Below are positions 25,758 through 34,277 of a stretch of DNA of 64,000 nt, one piece after another (the stretch's first letter is position 1; every line of letters starts with the position of its first letter). The notes below the pieces were generated by a model. That model did not search any database and was not told where the DNA came from. It saw nothing but the letters and a program-made list of their open reading frames with translations. The stretch is from Caballeronia telluris (lineage in GTDB: Bacteria > Pseudomonadota > Gammaproteobacteria > Burkholderiales > Burkholderiaceae), in assembly GCF_001544495.1 (NCBI RefSeq), contig NZ_FCNZ02000005.1, positions 248,001 to 312,000 on the forward strand, in the 5' to 3' direction. Both the position numbers and the translations under genes were made by a program.

Positions 25758-27977
25758 TTAAGCGCCGTCGAGGTAGCGGTACGCGTCCGAGTAGTAGCCA
25801 TAGCGCAGCGGCGATGGCTCGAAGCCGTTGAACACCAGACCGTCCACCTGCGTGCCGACCTTCGAGAGACGCGAGACGGACTCGGTCACTTCCGAATAAC
25901 TCACCTTGCCTTGTCGCGCCACGAAGAGCGTTACGTCGGCGAAGCGCGATATCACGGCGGCATCGGCGGCCGGAAGCACCGGCGGCGAATCGATCACGAT
26001 CATGTCGTACTCTTCGCGCATCGAATCGATGAGCGCGGAAATCTTCTCCGGGCCGAGGAGCTTGCGCATGTGTCTGACATGCTTGCCCGCGGCCAGCGCG
26101 TGCAGGTTCTCGAACGGCTCGGTGATGGCTTTGCTCGGTGCAATCGTTCCTTGCAGCACGCCCGCCAATCCCTGATTTCCCTTGACCTGCATGTAGCGTT
26201 CGATCGTCGACTTGCGCATGTCCGCGTCGATCAAGAGCGTTTTCAATCCCTTTTCCGCATACAGATAAGCGAGATTCGCCGAGATCATGGACTTGCCCTG
26301 TCCCGGCACGGCCGACGTCACGAGCACGACCTTTGCGCCCGCCGTCGATGCGAGCTTGTATTGCAGCGAGTGCGCGAGTGCGTCCATCGCCTCGACGAGC
26401 GGCGTGTCCGATTGCTCCTTGCTCACCATGAAGCGCGGAATGTTCGAAACGCTCGCTTCGAGCTGATGCGGCGAGATGGGCAGCACGCCGAGCGTCTGAA
26501 TGCCCACCATCGACTCGAGCCGCTTGGGATCGCGGATACTTCCCGAGAGAAGCGGAATGAGTTGCGTCGCGAGGAAGCCAAGGACCGCGCCGAACGCAGC
26601 GCCGAGCAGCACGACGATCACTCGCTTGGGGCGCGCAGGCTTTTGCGGAGGCACTGCCTTGTCGACGATCGCAGCATTGCCCATCGCACCGGCTTGCGCG
26701 ATCTGCAACTGCTGCGCGTTGTTCAAGAGGCCGACATACAACTGATTGTTCACTTCGACATCGCGCGCGAGGCGCAAATATTGTTGCTGCATCGCGGGAA
26801 GCCGCGCGATCTTGCCTTGCAGTTCCGCCGACTTTTGATCGAGCTGCCGGAACTTGTTGGCCGCCGCGACGAGTTGCGGTTGCTCGCCGGTGAAGCGCTG
26901 TGCCAGATCCTGATAAACCAGCTTGGCTTCGAGGCGCGACTTCTCGACCAGCGCCGATTCGTCGAGCAGCATCTTTGCTTCGCCCTGCACGTCGATCGTG
27001 CCTTCCTTGTTGCGATAGTCGTTTAGCGCCTGCTCGGCCTTTTGCACGCGCTCCTTGACGACCGGCAGTTGCGCGTTCAGGAATGCAAGGCTGCGTTCTG
27101 AATCCGCCGCGTGACGCCTCGCGTTCGACTCCAGATACGCGGCGGCGACCGCGTTGACAAAGCGCGACGCGAACACCGGGTCCGCATCTTCGAACGCGAG
27201 CTGGATGATGTTCGATTGCCGCTTCGTCTCCACCACATTGAAGACTTTCTGGATCTGTTCGAGCCGTGCCTGAGTCGAGAAGCGCTGCACGGTGAACTCG
27301 GTGCCGGGACGCGCAATCATCTTCTGCACGTTCACGGTGTAACCCGCGGCGGCGCTCGGCGTTCCGACTGTCCCGGTCAGCACTTCGTTACCGGCCGCGT
27401 CCTTGAGGGTCCACTTGTCATTACCTGCGTAGTCGAGTTCAAGCTTCTTTCCCAACTGTTCGTCTGGCACGTTGAACGTCTTGAACTCGACCGCTTCTCC
27501 GCCCCAAGCCCATAAAGGTTCTTCGATCAAAGGGGCGACAAGGCCGCTGGGCTCCTTGGGAAGAATCGAGCCGAGGAACGCGCCGACGAGCGGCATGCGA
27601 TTCTTGACCGAGACTTCGGCCTGCGCGACGGTCGTGTCCATCGCCTGCGCGAGCACGGTACGGGAGCGAACGATGTCGATTTCTCCGACGACAGGCGAAT
27701 CCTGAATATCAAGCGCTTTCGACACGTCGGAAAGCGAGCCGAGCGTGCTCGCCTTCCTTTCCTCGATCTGGATCAGCGCATCGGCGGAATACACCGGCGT
27801 GGAGAGCGCGATGTACATCACCGAGAGCACGACGCATGCAAAGAAGACGCCTATGAAGATCCATTTGTGGTCGAAGACGTTCTCGACCATGTCAAGCGGG
27901 GACAGCTTGATTCCTTCTCGCGATCCCTTGTCGCTCCATCCAAGATCGTCGTCAAGGAAAGGTCTGTTTCGGCTCAT
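25758..27977 (-). CDS. wzc: Polysaccharide co-polymerase/tyrosine autokinase (Wzc type)
   Basis: A 739-residue BY-kinase. The N-terminal Wzz-like domain has helices near 32-52 and 445-465 with a long periplasmic coiled coil between (AFLNAQLPVVKERVQKAEQALNDYRN). The cytoplasmic kinase domain has the Walker A' PGQGKS (Lys562), LLIDADMRKS and the Walker B MIVIDSPP. The C-terminus is a tyrosine cluster (RYGYYSDAYRYLDGA), the autophosphorylation site. The ATG at 27977 has GGAG 6 nt upstream. It controls polymer length and export in Gram-negative EPS systems and heads the minus-strand EPS run. No cognate phosphatase or outer-membrane channel gene is adjacent. Confidence 0.95.
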   Translation of the reverse strand: MSRNRPFLDDDLGWSDKGSREGIKLSPLDMVENVFDHKWIFIGVFFACVVLSVMYIALSTPVYSADALIQIEERKASTLGSLSDVSKALDIQDSPVVGEIDIVRSRTVLAQAMDTTVAQAEVSVKNRMPLVGAFLGSILPKEPSGLVAPLIEEPLWAWGGEAVEFKTFNVPDEQLGKKLELDYAGNDKWTLKDAAGNEVLTGTVGTPSAAAGYTVNVQKMIARPGTEFTVQRFSTQARLEQIQKVFNVVETKRQSNIIQLAFEDADPVFASRFVNAVAAAYLESNARRHAADSERSLAFLNAQLPVVKERVQKAEQALNDYRNKEGTIDVQGEAKMLLDESALVEKSRLEAKLVYQDLAQRFTGEQPQLVAAANKFRQLDQKSAELQGKIARLPAMQQQYLRLARDVEVNNQLYVGLLNNAQQLQIAQAGAMGNAAIVDKAVPPQKPARPKRVIVVLLGAAFGAVLGFLATQLIPLLSGSIRDPKRLESMVGIQTLGVLPISPHQLEASVSNIPRFMVSKEQSDTPLVEAMDALAHSLQYKLASTAGAKVVLVTSAVPGQGKSMISANLAYLYAEKGLKTLLIDADMRKSTIERYMQVKGNQGLAGVLQGTIAPSKAITEPFENLHALAAGKHVRHMRKLLGPEKISALIDSMREEYDMIVIDSPPVLPAADAAVISRFADVTLFVARQGKVSYSEVTESVSRLSKVGTQVDGLVFNGFEPSPLRYGYYSDAYRYLDGA

Positions 27978-28088
27978 GCATGGACTCCACTATTCGCAGG
28001 AGATACAAGCACGCCTCTGGCTTGAGCGGCGATGCCTGATGGGAATTAAACATGTCATAACATGAGACCACAGTGCTTAACGGCATTC

Positions 28089-28104
28089 TGTTGGCAAGCC
28101 AACA
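28089..28104. promoter_or_regulatory. Candidate operator between wzc and the GH99-like gene
   Basis: TGTTGGC-AA-GCCAACA is a perfect 7-bp inverted repeat in the 189-bp region between these divergent genes, 111 bp before wzc and 62 bp before the GH99-like start. Position suggests a shared regulatory site. Confidence 0.45.
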
Positions 28105-28166
28105 TGGTTAAAGGACTCAGAGACCGTATCCTCTCATCATTGAATTGATCGGCTCTTCTTTTAGAC

Positions 28167-29435
28167 ATGCTTAAGCCCATTGCGCTTGCCGTACTGCTTT
28201 CGATTTCCGCCTTGACAGTCGATGCGGGCGCTGCCGAATTCGTCTCGACGCTCAATGCGCCCAACACTTCCGCAAGCCCGCTTTTCAAGGGCTCGTCGAA
28301 CGGCAATCTGGCGGGCACGACATCCGTGTCCAAAGTCGATGTTCATACGTTGCTTTACCCCGGAAGCACGACCAAGGTACTCGCGCACTACTTGCCCTGG
28401 TGGGGGCCGAACCCACGCGGCCTCGACGTGGGCTATCGCTCCGACGATCCGCGCCAGGCGCAGCGCACCTTCGACGATATGGCATCGCGCGGCGTCGACG
28501 GCGTGATCGTCGACTGGTACGGCGAGGGGCATTTCGTCGATACCGCCTGGAAGGCGTCGATGCCCGCGCTTGCCGCGAACCCCAAGATGAGCTTTGCGCT
28601 GATGGTGGACAGCGGCACGTTCAAGTTCAACGCTTGCAAAGGCTGCGACCTGAACCAGACCATTCTTCACCAGCTCGACTACATGGCGCGCGAGTATTTT
28701 CCTTCGCGCCAATACCTGCGTCATGACGGCCGGCCGGTCGTCTTCGAATTCGGCATGGAAGCGGTTGGCAAAGCGGATTGGGCTCGCATACAGGCAGCGC
28801 GTCCCGACGTTCTCTGGGTCCACATTCATGCACATGGCCTTAATCTTCCCGCAAGCAAAGGCGCTTTCGTCTGGGTAGAGGCGCAATCCAAAGCACGCGC
28901 GAAAGACGATCCCGCCAGCCTCACCGGCCTCGACATCTTCTACAACACCGCAACGAGCCAGCCCACGAAGATCGCGGTCGGCGGTGTGTGGAAGGGCTTC
29001 GACGATTCGATGGCGCCGTGGGCCGCCGCATCTCCGCACGTACTTGCACAAGACTGCGGCAAGACGTGGCTCGAAGGCTTCCGCATTCTCAACGAGCACT
29101 ACAGCGCGCATCAGCAAATCCCCTTCCTTCAGCTCGTTACCTGGAACGACTATGAGGAGGGCAGCGCGCTCGAAACGGGTATCGCGAGTTGCGTGAAGAT
29201 CGATGCGCGCCGCGCGGGTCAAACGCTGGCCGTATCGCTTAGCCATCCGGAGAACGTCGATCATCTTGAGCTCTATGAGCAGGCGGCTCCTGCATCGTTC
29301 AGACTCGTTGGACGCTACGCGCCTTCCGTCACGTCGATCCCGCTTACAGAGCGATCTTCCAATTCTTACTTTCTCAAGGCGGTCGGCAAGCCGTTCATGC
29401 AAAACGTGATCTCGCCACCCATCAAGCTTGAATAA
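28167..29435 (+). CDS. Secreted GH99/GH71-like glycan hydrolase domain protein
   Basis: A 422-residue protein with a clear signal peptide (MLKPIALAVLLSISALTVDA, ending near GAA at 23). The barrel-like domain contains VLAHYLPWWGPN, DMASRGVDGVIVDWYGEG, GRPVVFEFGMEA and TWNDYEEGSALE. These HY-P-W, DWYG-G and TWNDYxEG motifs recur in glycan-processing GH71/GH99-like proteins (alpha-glucanase and endo-alpha-mannosidase relatives). A small beta-sandwich follows. No strong Shine-Dalgarno precedes the ATG. It is divergent from wzc and its end overlaps gmhB by 14 bp (convergent). It may trim or modify the exported polymer; activity is not proven. Confidence 0.8.
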   Translation: MLKPIALAVLLSISALTVDAGAAEFVSTLNAPNTSASPLFKGSSNGNLAGTTSVSKVDVHTLLYPGSTTKVLAHYLPWWGPNPRGLDVGYRSDDPRQAQRTFDDMASRGVDGVIVDWYGEGHFVDTAWKASMPALAANPKMSFALMVDSGTFKFNACKGCDLNQTILHQLDYMAREYFPSRQYLRHDGRPVVFEFGMEAVGKADWARIQAARPDVLWVHIHAHGLNLPASKGAFVWVEAQSKARAKDDPASLTGLDIFYNTATSQPTKIAVGGVWKGFDDSMAPWAAASPHVLAQDCGKTWLEGFRILNEHYSAHQQIPFLQLVTWNDYEEGSALETGIASCVKIDARRAGQTLAVSLSHPENVDHLELYEQAAPASFRLVGRYAPSVTSIPLTERSSNSYFLKAVGKPFMQNVISPPIKLE

Positions 29436-29985
29436 TGGCTGGTTTAGCCTTCAACAATGGGGTAACTTCCAGCAAGGCATCGATTGCCAGCGCGCCATTC
29501 GGCACCTCACTTTTCTCTTTTGAACCGAACAAAAAGCAATGGCCGACTCCCGCACGCCGTCCCGCTTCCATATCCGATCGTTTGTCACCGATCAGGATCG
29601 AAGCCGGCATATCCAGATCGAGATCTTGCCGCGCTGCGTCGAACATTCCTGGCGAGGGCTTTCTGCACAAACAGGATTTCCGGTATGCGCCCAACGCCGC
29701 GTCTGGATGATGCGGACAGTGGTAGACCCTGTCGATGGTCGCGCCTTCTTTGACAAAGCGATCGCTCATCCACTGCATGAAAGACGCGAACTGCGCTTCC
29801 GAGTAATAGCCACGGCCGATGCCAGCCTGATTCGTCACCACGATCACCGCATAACCAGTTTCATTTGCCAGACAAACGAGATCGAAGATGCCTGCGATGA
29901 ACACGCATCGCTCGGGCTGGTGGACATAGCCGAAGTCGACATTCATCACGCCGTCCCGATCGAGGAATAACGCCTTACGCTTCAC
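29422..29985 (-). CDS. gmhB: D-glycero-beta/alpha-D-manno-heptose 1,7-bisphosphate 7-phosphatase
   Basis: A 187-residue HAD phosphatase. It has the N-terminal catalytic motif FLDRDGVMN (Asp9 nucleophile, Asp11), the GYAVIVVTNQAGIGRGYY motif, and the zinc-binding segment CPHHPDAALGAYRKSCLCRKPSPGMF, typical of GmhB. IGDKRSDMEAGRRAG gives the final HAD motif. It removes the 7-phosphate before nucleotidyl transfer. The start is GTG at 29985 with GAGG 10 nt upstream; it overlaps hddC by 11 bp. It is the last gene of the hddA-gmhA-hddC-gmhB operon, and the same enzyme name is used for the LPS ADP-heptose route. Confidence 0.92.
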   Translation of the reverse strand: MKRKALFLDRDGVMNVDFGYVHQPERCVFIAGIFDLVCLANETGYAVIVVTNQAGIGRGYYSEAQFASFMQWMSDRFVKEGATIDRVYHCPHHPDAALGAYRKSCLCRKPSPGMFDAARQDLDLDMPASILIGDKRSDMEAGRRAGVGHCFLFGSKEKSEVPNGALAIDALLEVTPLLKAKPAIIQA

Positions 29986-30706
29986 GACCGTAAGCCTCTA
30001 GCATTTGGGGAATGACGGTCTGCGCGCGCGCGTAGTCTTGCGGAATGCCGATGTCGATGAACTCCGTCACATCGGGAAAGACCCGCATATCCATTGCAGC
30101 AACCCGTTTAGCCAGGAAATCCTGCTCGAACGAAAATCGCTTGGGCAATTCGCACGCTAGAACACTTGCTGCCCTTAGCGTGTACGTTCCGGCGTTGATG
30201 AAGCCATGTCCTTCACGCTTTTCATGGAATGCGCGAAGGCGCCTGGTCTGCGCATCGAAGGCAAGCGTGCCGTAGCGGGAACCGTCCGGCACGGTCGTCG
30301 CCGCGATCACCAGGTCCGCCTTGGTCGACCGATGGAAGGCCGACAGACCGCGCAGATCGAGGTTGGAAATCGTATCGCCGTTCATCACGATCATGTCGGG
30401 CGCACCGTGAGCGCGCAGTGCGTGCACGATCGCGCCGCCGGTGCCCAACGGCTCATGCTCCTCGACAAACGACACTTCGATGCCGTCACGGGACGACGCG
30501 ACAAAGTCCCTGATGTGTCGCTGGCCGTGTCCGATCGCGAGCACGATCTCAGGCGCGCCTTGCTGCACGAGCCGATGCAGCATCCACGACAGGAACGGCC
30601 GCCCGCCAATCGACGCCAACGCCTTCGGCATCTCGTCGCCGAGGACCGGACGCAAGCGCGTACCGAGCCCGCCCGCGAGAATGAGGCATGGCAGGACGTC
30701 GCTCAT
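29975..30706 (-). CDS. hddC: D-glycero-alpha-D-manno-heptose 1-phosphate guanylyltransferase-like
   Basis: A 243-residue nucleotidyltransferase. The nucleotide-binding signature LILAGGLGTRLRPVLGDEMPKAL is at residues 7-29, followed by VEEHEPLGTGGAI and MNGDTISNLD, the metal/phosphate loop. These are the ordered motifs of the HddC group, which makes GDP-D-glycero-alpha-D-manno-heptose. The ATG at 30706 overlaps the gmhA stop by 4 nt. Context is decisive: on its own it would be called a generic sugar-phosphate nucleotidyltransferase, but heptose kinase, isomerase and phosphatase genes flank it. Confidence 0.88.
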   Translation of the reverse strand: MSDVLPCLILAGGLGTRLRPVLGDEMPKALASIGGRPFLSWMLHRLVQQGAPEIVLAIGHGQRHIRDFVASSRDGIEVSFVEEHEPLGTGGAIVHALRAHGAPDMIVMNGDTISNLDLRGLSAFHRSTKADLVIAATTVPDGSRYGTLAFDAQTRRLRAFHEKREGHGFINAGTYTLRAASVLACELPKRFSFEQDFLAKRVAAMDMRVFPDVTEFIDIGIPQDYARAQTVIPQMLEAYGREA

Positions 30707-31284
30707 CCGAAGATCTTCTCTTCGACGATGCCGCATATGATATGACCGCACAGCAGATGCGCTTCCTGGATTCGCGGCGTCGACGGCGACGGAATGTCGA
30801 TACAGACGTCCGTGAGTTCGCGCATTTGCGCGGCGCCGGCACCGTTGCCTGTAAAGCCCACCGTGAACATGCCCGCCGATCGAGCCGCTTCGAACGCGCG
30901 AATGATGTTGGGCGAGCGGCCCGAGGTCGAATATCCCCAGAACACGTCGCCTGCTCGGCCCGATGCCTGTATCTGGCGCTCGAAGAGCCGTTCATAGCCG
31001 TAGTCGTTGCCGATGGCCGTCAAGACCGACGTGTCGACCGTCAGCGCAAACGCGGGCAGTCCGGGTCGGTCGAAGCAAAAGCGGCTCACGAATTCGCCCG
31101 CAATGTGCTGCGCATCGGCTGCGCTTCCCCCGTTTCCTGCAAGCAGAACCTTGTTGCCCGCGCGAAACGCCACGGTGATGCGCTCCGCAACCTGCTGCAC
31201 GCGTTCGATCAGACCGCTATCGGCCCGAAGCGCCTGCAAGACCGAAAGTGTCTTGTCGATCTCCCCCAGGACAGTCATCGTCAT
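30703..31284 (-). CDS. gmhA: Sedoheptulose-7-phosphate isomerase
   Basis: A 193-residue SIS-domain isomerase of the GmhA/DiaA type. The sugar-phosphate loop is VLLAGNGGSAADAQHIAGEFVSRF, with the conserved substrate Glu/His pair in the same run, then GYSTSGRSPNIIRAF and a C-terminal QEAHLLCGHIICGIVE helix containing the catalytic His. It converts sedoheptulose 7-phosphate to D-glycero-D-manno-heptose 7-phosphate, the first step for GDP-heptose. The ATG at 31284 overlaps the hddA stop (ATGA) and has GGAG upstream; an ATG two codons later is the alternative. Confidence 0.93.
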   Translation of the reverse strand: MTMTVLGEIDKTLSVLQALRADSGLIERVQQVAERITVAFRAGNKVLLAGNGGSAADAQHIAGEFVSRFCFDRPGLPAFALTVDTSVLTAIGNDYGYERLFERQIQASGRAGDVFWGYSTSGRSPNIIRAFEAARSAGMFTVGFTGNGAGAAQMRELTDVCIDIPSPSTPRIQEAHLLCGHIICGIVEEKIFG

Positions 31285-32327
31285 AGCTTTTTTCTCCACG
31301 ATTGGGCGCCGATATCGGTGAACGTGCAATTGAGCACGTGACCATTGAGCTGGCTGCTGGCGCTTAGCGTGCGCATGACCCGTGGCCGATCTATAGGATC
31401 GACAAAGAACATCATGAAGCCGCCGCCACCCGCGCCCGATACCTTCCCGGCTTTAGCCCCCGCATTGATCGCGACTCTATAGAGTTCGTCGATCATGGGA
31501 TTCGAGATGTTTCGGGCCATGCGCTTCTTGGATTCCCAGGCGTCGGCCATGGAACGCGCGAACGCGTGAAAGTCGCCGCGCAACACGGCTTCCTTCATGC
31601 GAACCGCTTCGGTCTTGACTTCGTGCAGTGCGGCAAGCGGATCGCTCTCGCCATTGGCGACGTTGGCGCTTTGTTCCTTGATGATGTTCGCCGATTCGCG
31701 CGAGACGCCGGTGAAGTAAAGCACCAGCGACGCCTCCATTTCCGCCTTGGTTTCCTGTTTGATGCGAAGCGGATTGACGATCACACGGTCGCCGTAGAAC
31801 TCCATGAAGTTCAGCCCGCCAAAAGTCGCTGCGTACTGATCCTGCTTCCCGCCTGCAAGGCAGAGGTCGACGCGTTCGATATCGTGAGCGAGATGGGCGA
31901 TGTCGTATTCGCCGAGCGGCAGCGACAGCAGTTCGCAGAACGCCTGAACGAGCGCGACGACGATAGTGGACGAGGACCCGAGCCCCGACCCCGGCGGCGC
32001 CTCGGAACACGTCGTGATGGTGACTGCAAGCGGATGTCCGCCATTGAAGTCCCTGACGATGCGGTTGTAGACGCCGACGTGCAATGCGAGGCCCGGACGC
32101 GTCGCCAGTTCGGGCGCGACAGGACCGCGCCAGGATATGTCGGTGTCGGCCGCGACTAGTTCTATTCGCGCGTCGTCACGCGGGGCAATGGACGCGTAAG
32201 CGAACTTTTCGATGGTCACGTTGAGCGCAAGGCCGCCGAACTGGTCCGAGTAAGGCGGCACGTCCGTCCCGCCGCCCGCCAGTCCCAGGCGCAGCGGAGC
32301 CCGCGATCGGGCGATGAAGCTTGTCAT
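31281..32327 (-). CDS. hddA: D-glycero-alpha-D-manno-heptose 7-phosphate kinase
   Basis: A 348-residue GHMP-superfamily kinase. It begins with SRAPLRLGLAGGGTDVPPYSDQFGG, the HddA N-terminus, followed by the ATP-binding motif 2 EAPPGSGLGSSSTIVVA and the C-terminal motif 3 KVSGAGGGGFMMFF. The KQDQYAATFGGLNFMEF segment is specific to this heptose/fucose-kinase subgroup. It phosphorylates the anomeric carbon to give the 1,7-bisphosphate. It is the first gene of the four-gene heptose operon. A sigma-54-like promoter lies about 145 bp upstream. Confidence 0.92.
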   Translation of the reverse strand: MTSFIARSRAPLRLGLAGGGTDVPPYSDQFGGLALNVTIEKFAYASIAPRDDARIELVAADTDISWRGPVAPELATRPGLALHVGVYNRIVRDFNGGHPLAVTITTCSEAPPGSGLGSSSTIVVALVQAFCELLSLPLGEYDIAHLAHDIERVDLCLAGGKQDQYAATFGGLNFMEFYGDRVIVNPLRIKQETKAEMEASLVLYFTGVSRESANIIKEQSANVANGESDPLAALHEVKTEAVRMKEAVLRGDFHAFARSMADAWESKKRMARNISNPMIDELYRVAINAGAKAGKVSGAGGGGFMMFFVDPIDRPRVMRTLSASSQLNGHVLNCTFTDIGAQSWRKKL

Positions 32328-32467
32328 GATATTTTCTCGCCGTGTGGTACATCGCCACTTGCGCATTCGTAATCGCCCCGCGCTCCGTCGTTTGCAGCGC
32401 AAGCGAAACAACCCCCGCATTCCTTTCGGATGCCTTATCGTTTTGTCGATAAGCCACTTTCAAGTCC

Positions 32468-32483
32468 TGCCCCGTTCAAGCCA
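32468..32483 (-). promoter_or_regulatory. Candidate sigma-54 promoter of the heptose operon
   Basis: On the minus strand TGGCTTGAACGGGGCA: the invariant -24 GG and -12 GC are separated by the required 10 nt, and 8 of 12 consensus positions (TGGCACG-N4-TTGCW) match. The expected start of transcription is about 130 nt before hddA. A sigma-54 activator gene lies just upstream. Confidence 0.45.
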
Positions 32484-32648
32484 CGCATTCTCTCTACGAT
32501 TTCTTCTTTCGCTAGCGCATCGACGAAGGAGCCAGGATTTCCGTGCCAATGCGAAACCGATTACATACGGCGCATTGTGCAACAAGGATCTGGCGGACAT
32601 GAGTGCGTCTCCGCACGTTGAATGATGCTTTTGAACGGACGCTTAACT

Positions 32649-32762
32649 TTAGACAAACACGTGGGCATCCAGCGCGACGAGCCGCAATCGCGGGCGCCCG
32701 AAACCCGATCGCTCGCCTAAGCAATGCTTAAGACGCGAGGTCGCGCGCAAACGTTTGTCTAA
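32649..32762. repeat. Inverted 10-bp repeats, candidate activator sites
   Basis: TTAGACAAAC (32649-32658) and its exact reverse complement GTTTGTCTAA (32753-32762) lie about 170-300 bp upstream of the candidate sigma-54 promoter, the usual distance for enhancer-binding-protein sites. Confidence 0.45.
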
Positions 32763-32773
32763 CTGTCTGGAAA

Positions 32774-32798
32774 AGCCTCAGGCTATAACCCTGAGGCT
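32774..32798 (-). terminator. Rho-independent terminator of the sigma-54 activator gene
   Basis: AGCCTCAG (32774-32781), a 9-nt loop and CTGAGGCT (32791-32798) form a perfect 8-bp stem. On the minus strand the hairpin runs into TTTT. It sits 29 bp after the stop of the activator gene. Confidence 0.75.
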
Positions 32799-32826
32799 CC
32801 GAGGTCATGGCTAGCAGGAAAGCAGG

Positions 32827-34212
32827 TCACGCAGCAGGGCGCGCGCACTGCGTCTCGGACGTTCCGACGCCAAGCGTCGCAGATCGCAAACCATGCGACG
32901 TGAGCAGGCGATACAGCGTCACGCGTGAAATTCCGAGTTCGTGGGCCGCGTCGCCGAGGCGTCCACGATGACGCAAAAGCGCCAGTTCGATCGCCTGCCG
33001 CTCGGCCGCTTCGCGCGCCTGCGCGAGCGACACCGGCGCGACTTCGACGTATTCGCCCAGTTCGAGGTCGCGCGCGGTAATCTGCCGCCCTTCCGACATC
33101 ACGATCGCGCGCCGCACTCGGTTGATCAGTTCGCGCACGTTCCCGGGCCATCCGTAGTTGTGAAGCGCGGCAATAGCGCACGGCGAGAAGCCGCGCAGAC
33201 GCCGGTTGGCGTCTTTCTTGAAGCGGTCGAACATGTGCTTCGCGAGCAGCTCGATATCCTTGCCGCGCGAGCGCAGCGGCGGCTCGTCGATCTGCAACAC
33301 GCAAAGACGGTGGTACAAGTCGGCGCGGAAGCGCCCTTCAATCATCGCCGTCTGCATGTCGACGTGGGTCGCCGAGATGATGCGCACGTCCACAGGCGTT
33401 GAGCCGTGGCCGCCGAGACGTTCCACCTTGCGCTCTTGCAGGAAGCGCAAAAGACTCGCCTGGCTTTCGAGCGGCAGATCGCCGATTTCGTCGAGGAAGA
33501 GCGTGCCACCGTTGGCCGCTTCGACGCGCCCGATCTTGCGCTGGTTCGCCCCGGTGAACGCGCCGCGCTCGTAGCCGAAGAGTTCGGATTGCAGCAGGTG
33601 CGCCGGAATCGCGCCGCAATTGATCGCGACGAACGGCTCGTTGCGACGCACCGAACGCTTGTGAATCGCCGCCGCAGTAAGTTCCTTTCCGGTGCCCGAT
33701 TCGCCGGAAATGAACACGGACGCATCGGTCATCGCGACCTTGCGGATCGAGCGGAACAGCGCGAGCATCGCGTCGCACGAACCGATCATCTCGTCCTCGG
33801 CGCGGGCCGGGGCGCTGCTCTCCTCCGCCTCCTGCAAGGTCAACATGCCGTGGGCGTGGCCGACGGCATCGACGATACGTTCATTCGCCGTCGGCAGCGT
33901 CACATAGTCGAAGCAGAAGTCGCGTATCACTCTGCGCGCGCCGGCTTCCATGATTTGTTCAGGGTGGCCGATCGCGATCCAGCCGATCGACGGAGCGGCG
34001 AGCAAGGCTTCCATGACCGCCCAGTCGCGCGGAAACTGGCAGTCGGAGAGATCCAGGATGCCAGCGCTGACACCGGTGATGCGCCGCATTGCCTGGCCGC
34101 GCTTGCCGGGGTCGACGAGTTCGACGTCCCATTGCCGGTCCTTCAGGCGCGCATGCAGATCGGGACTCAACCCGAGTCCCACGTAATAGAGTTTCCTTGC
34201 TTCCCCGGTCAT
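32827..34212 (-). CDS. Sigma-54-dependent enhancer-binding protein, VpsR type
   Basis: A 461-residue transcription activator. The N-terminal domain (about 1-125) is a VpsR-like pseudo-receiver without the Asp-Asp acidic pair. The AAA+ domain has Walker A GESGTGKE (170-177), the sigma-54 contact loop GAFTGA (217-222), Walker B GGTLFLDE (235-242) and the WPGNVREL sensor motif. A Fis-type HTH ends the protein (LGDAAHELGISRVTLYRLL). VpsR and the Burkholderia EPS activators of this architecture respond to cyclic di-GMP rather than phosphorylation. It lies immediately upstream of the heptose operon and is probably its activator and that of the wider EPS locus. Confidence 0.93.
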   Translation of the reverse strand: MTGEARKLYYVGLGLSPDLHARLKDRQWDVELVDPGKRGQAMRRITGVSAGILDLSDCQFPRDWAVMEALLAAPSIGWIAIGHPEQIMEAGARRVIRDFCFDYVTLPTANERIVDAVGHAHGMLTLQEAEESSAPARAEDEMIGSCDAMLALFRSIRKVAMTDASVFISGESGTGKELTAAAIHKRSVRRNEPFVAINCGAIPAHLLQSELFGYERGAFTGANQRKIGRVEAANGGTLFLDEIGDLPLESQASLLRFLQERKVERLGGHGSTPVDVRIISATHVDMQTAMIEGRFRADLYHRLCVLQIDEPPLRSRGKDIELLAKHMFDRFKKDANRRLRGFSPCAIAALHNYGWPGNVRELINRVRRAIVMSEGRQITARDLELGEYVEVAPVSLAQAREAAERQAIELALLRHRGRLGDAAHELGISRVTLYRLLTSHGLRSATLGVGTSETQCARPAA

Positions 34213-34277
34213 TTCCTTCTCTCGATGCTTTTAGTTATGAGGAAGCAGTATGCCTTCGGCGCGCGATTCGGGATATG

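Larger units (their letters stand above)
32328..32826. other. Regulatory region upstream of the heptose operon
   Basis: A 499-bp region without a supported gene. On the minus strand it holds, in order from the activator gene, a terminator (32774-32798), inverted-repeat copies at 32753-32762 and 32649-32658, a GCAAACGTTT motif at 32747-32756 and a sigma-54-like promoter (32469-32483). Confidence 0.6.

Noticed and set aside
32542..32548. Perfect sigma-54 -24 element (TGGCACG on minus strand)
   Set aside because: The required GC at -12 is absent at the right spacing; the element at 32468-32483 fits better.
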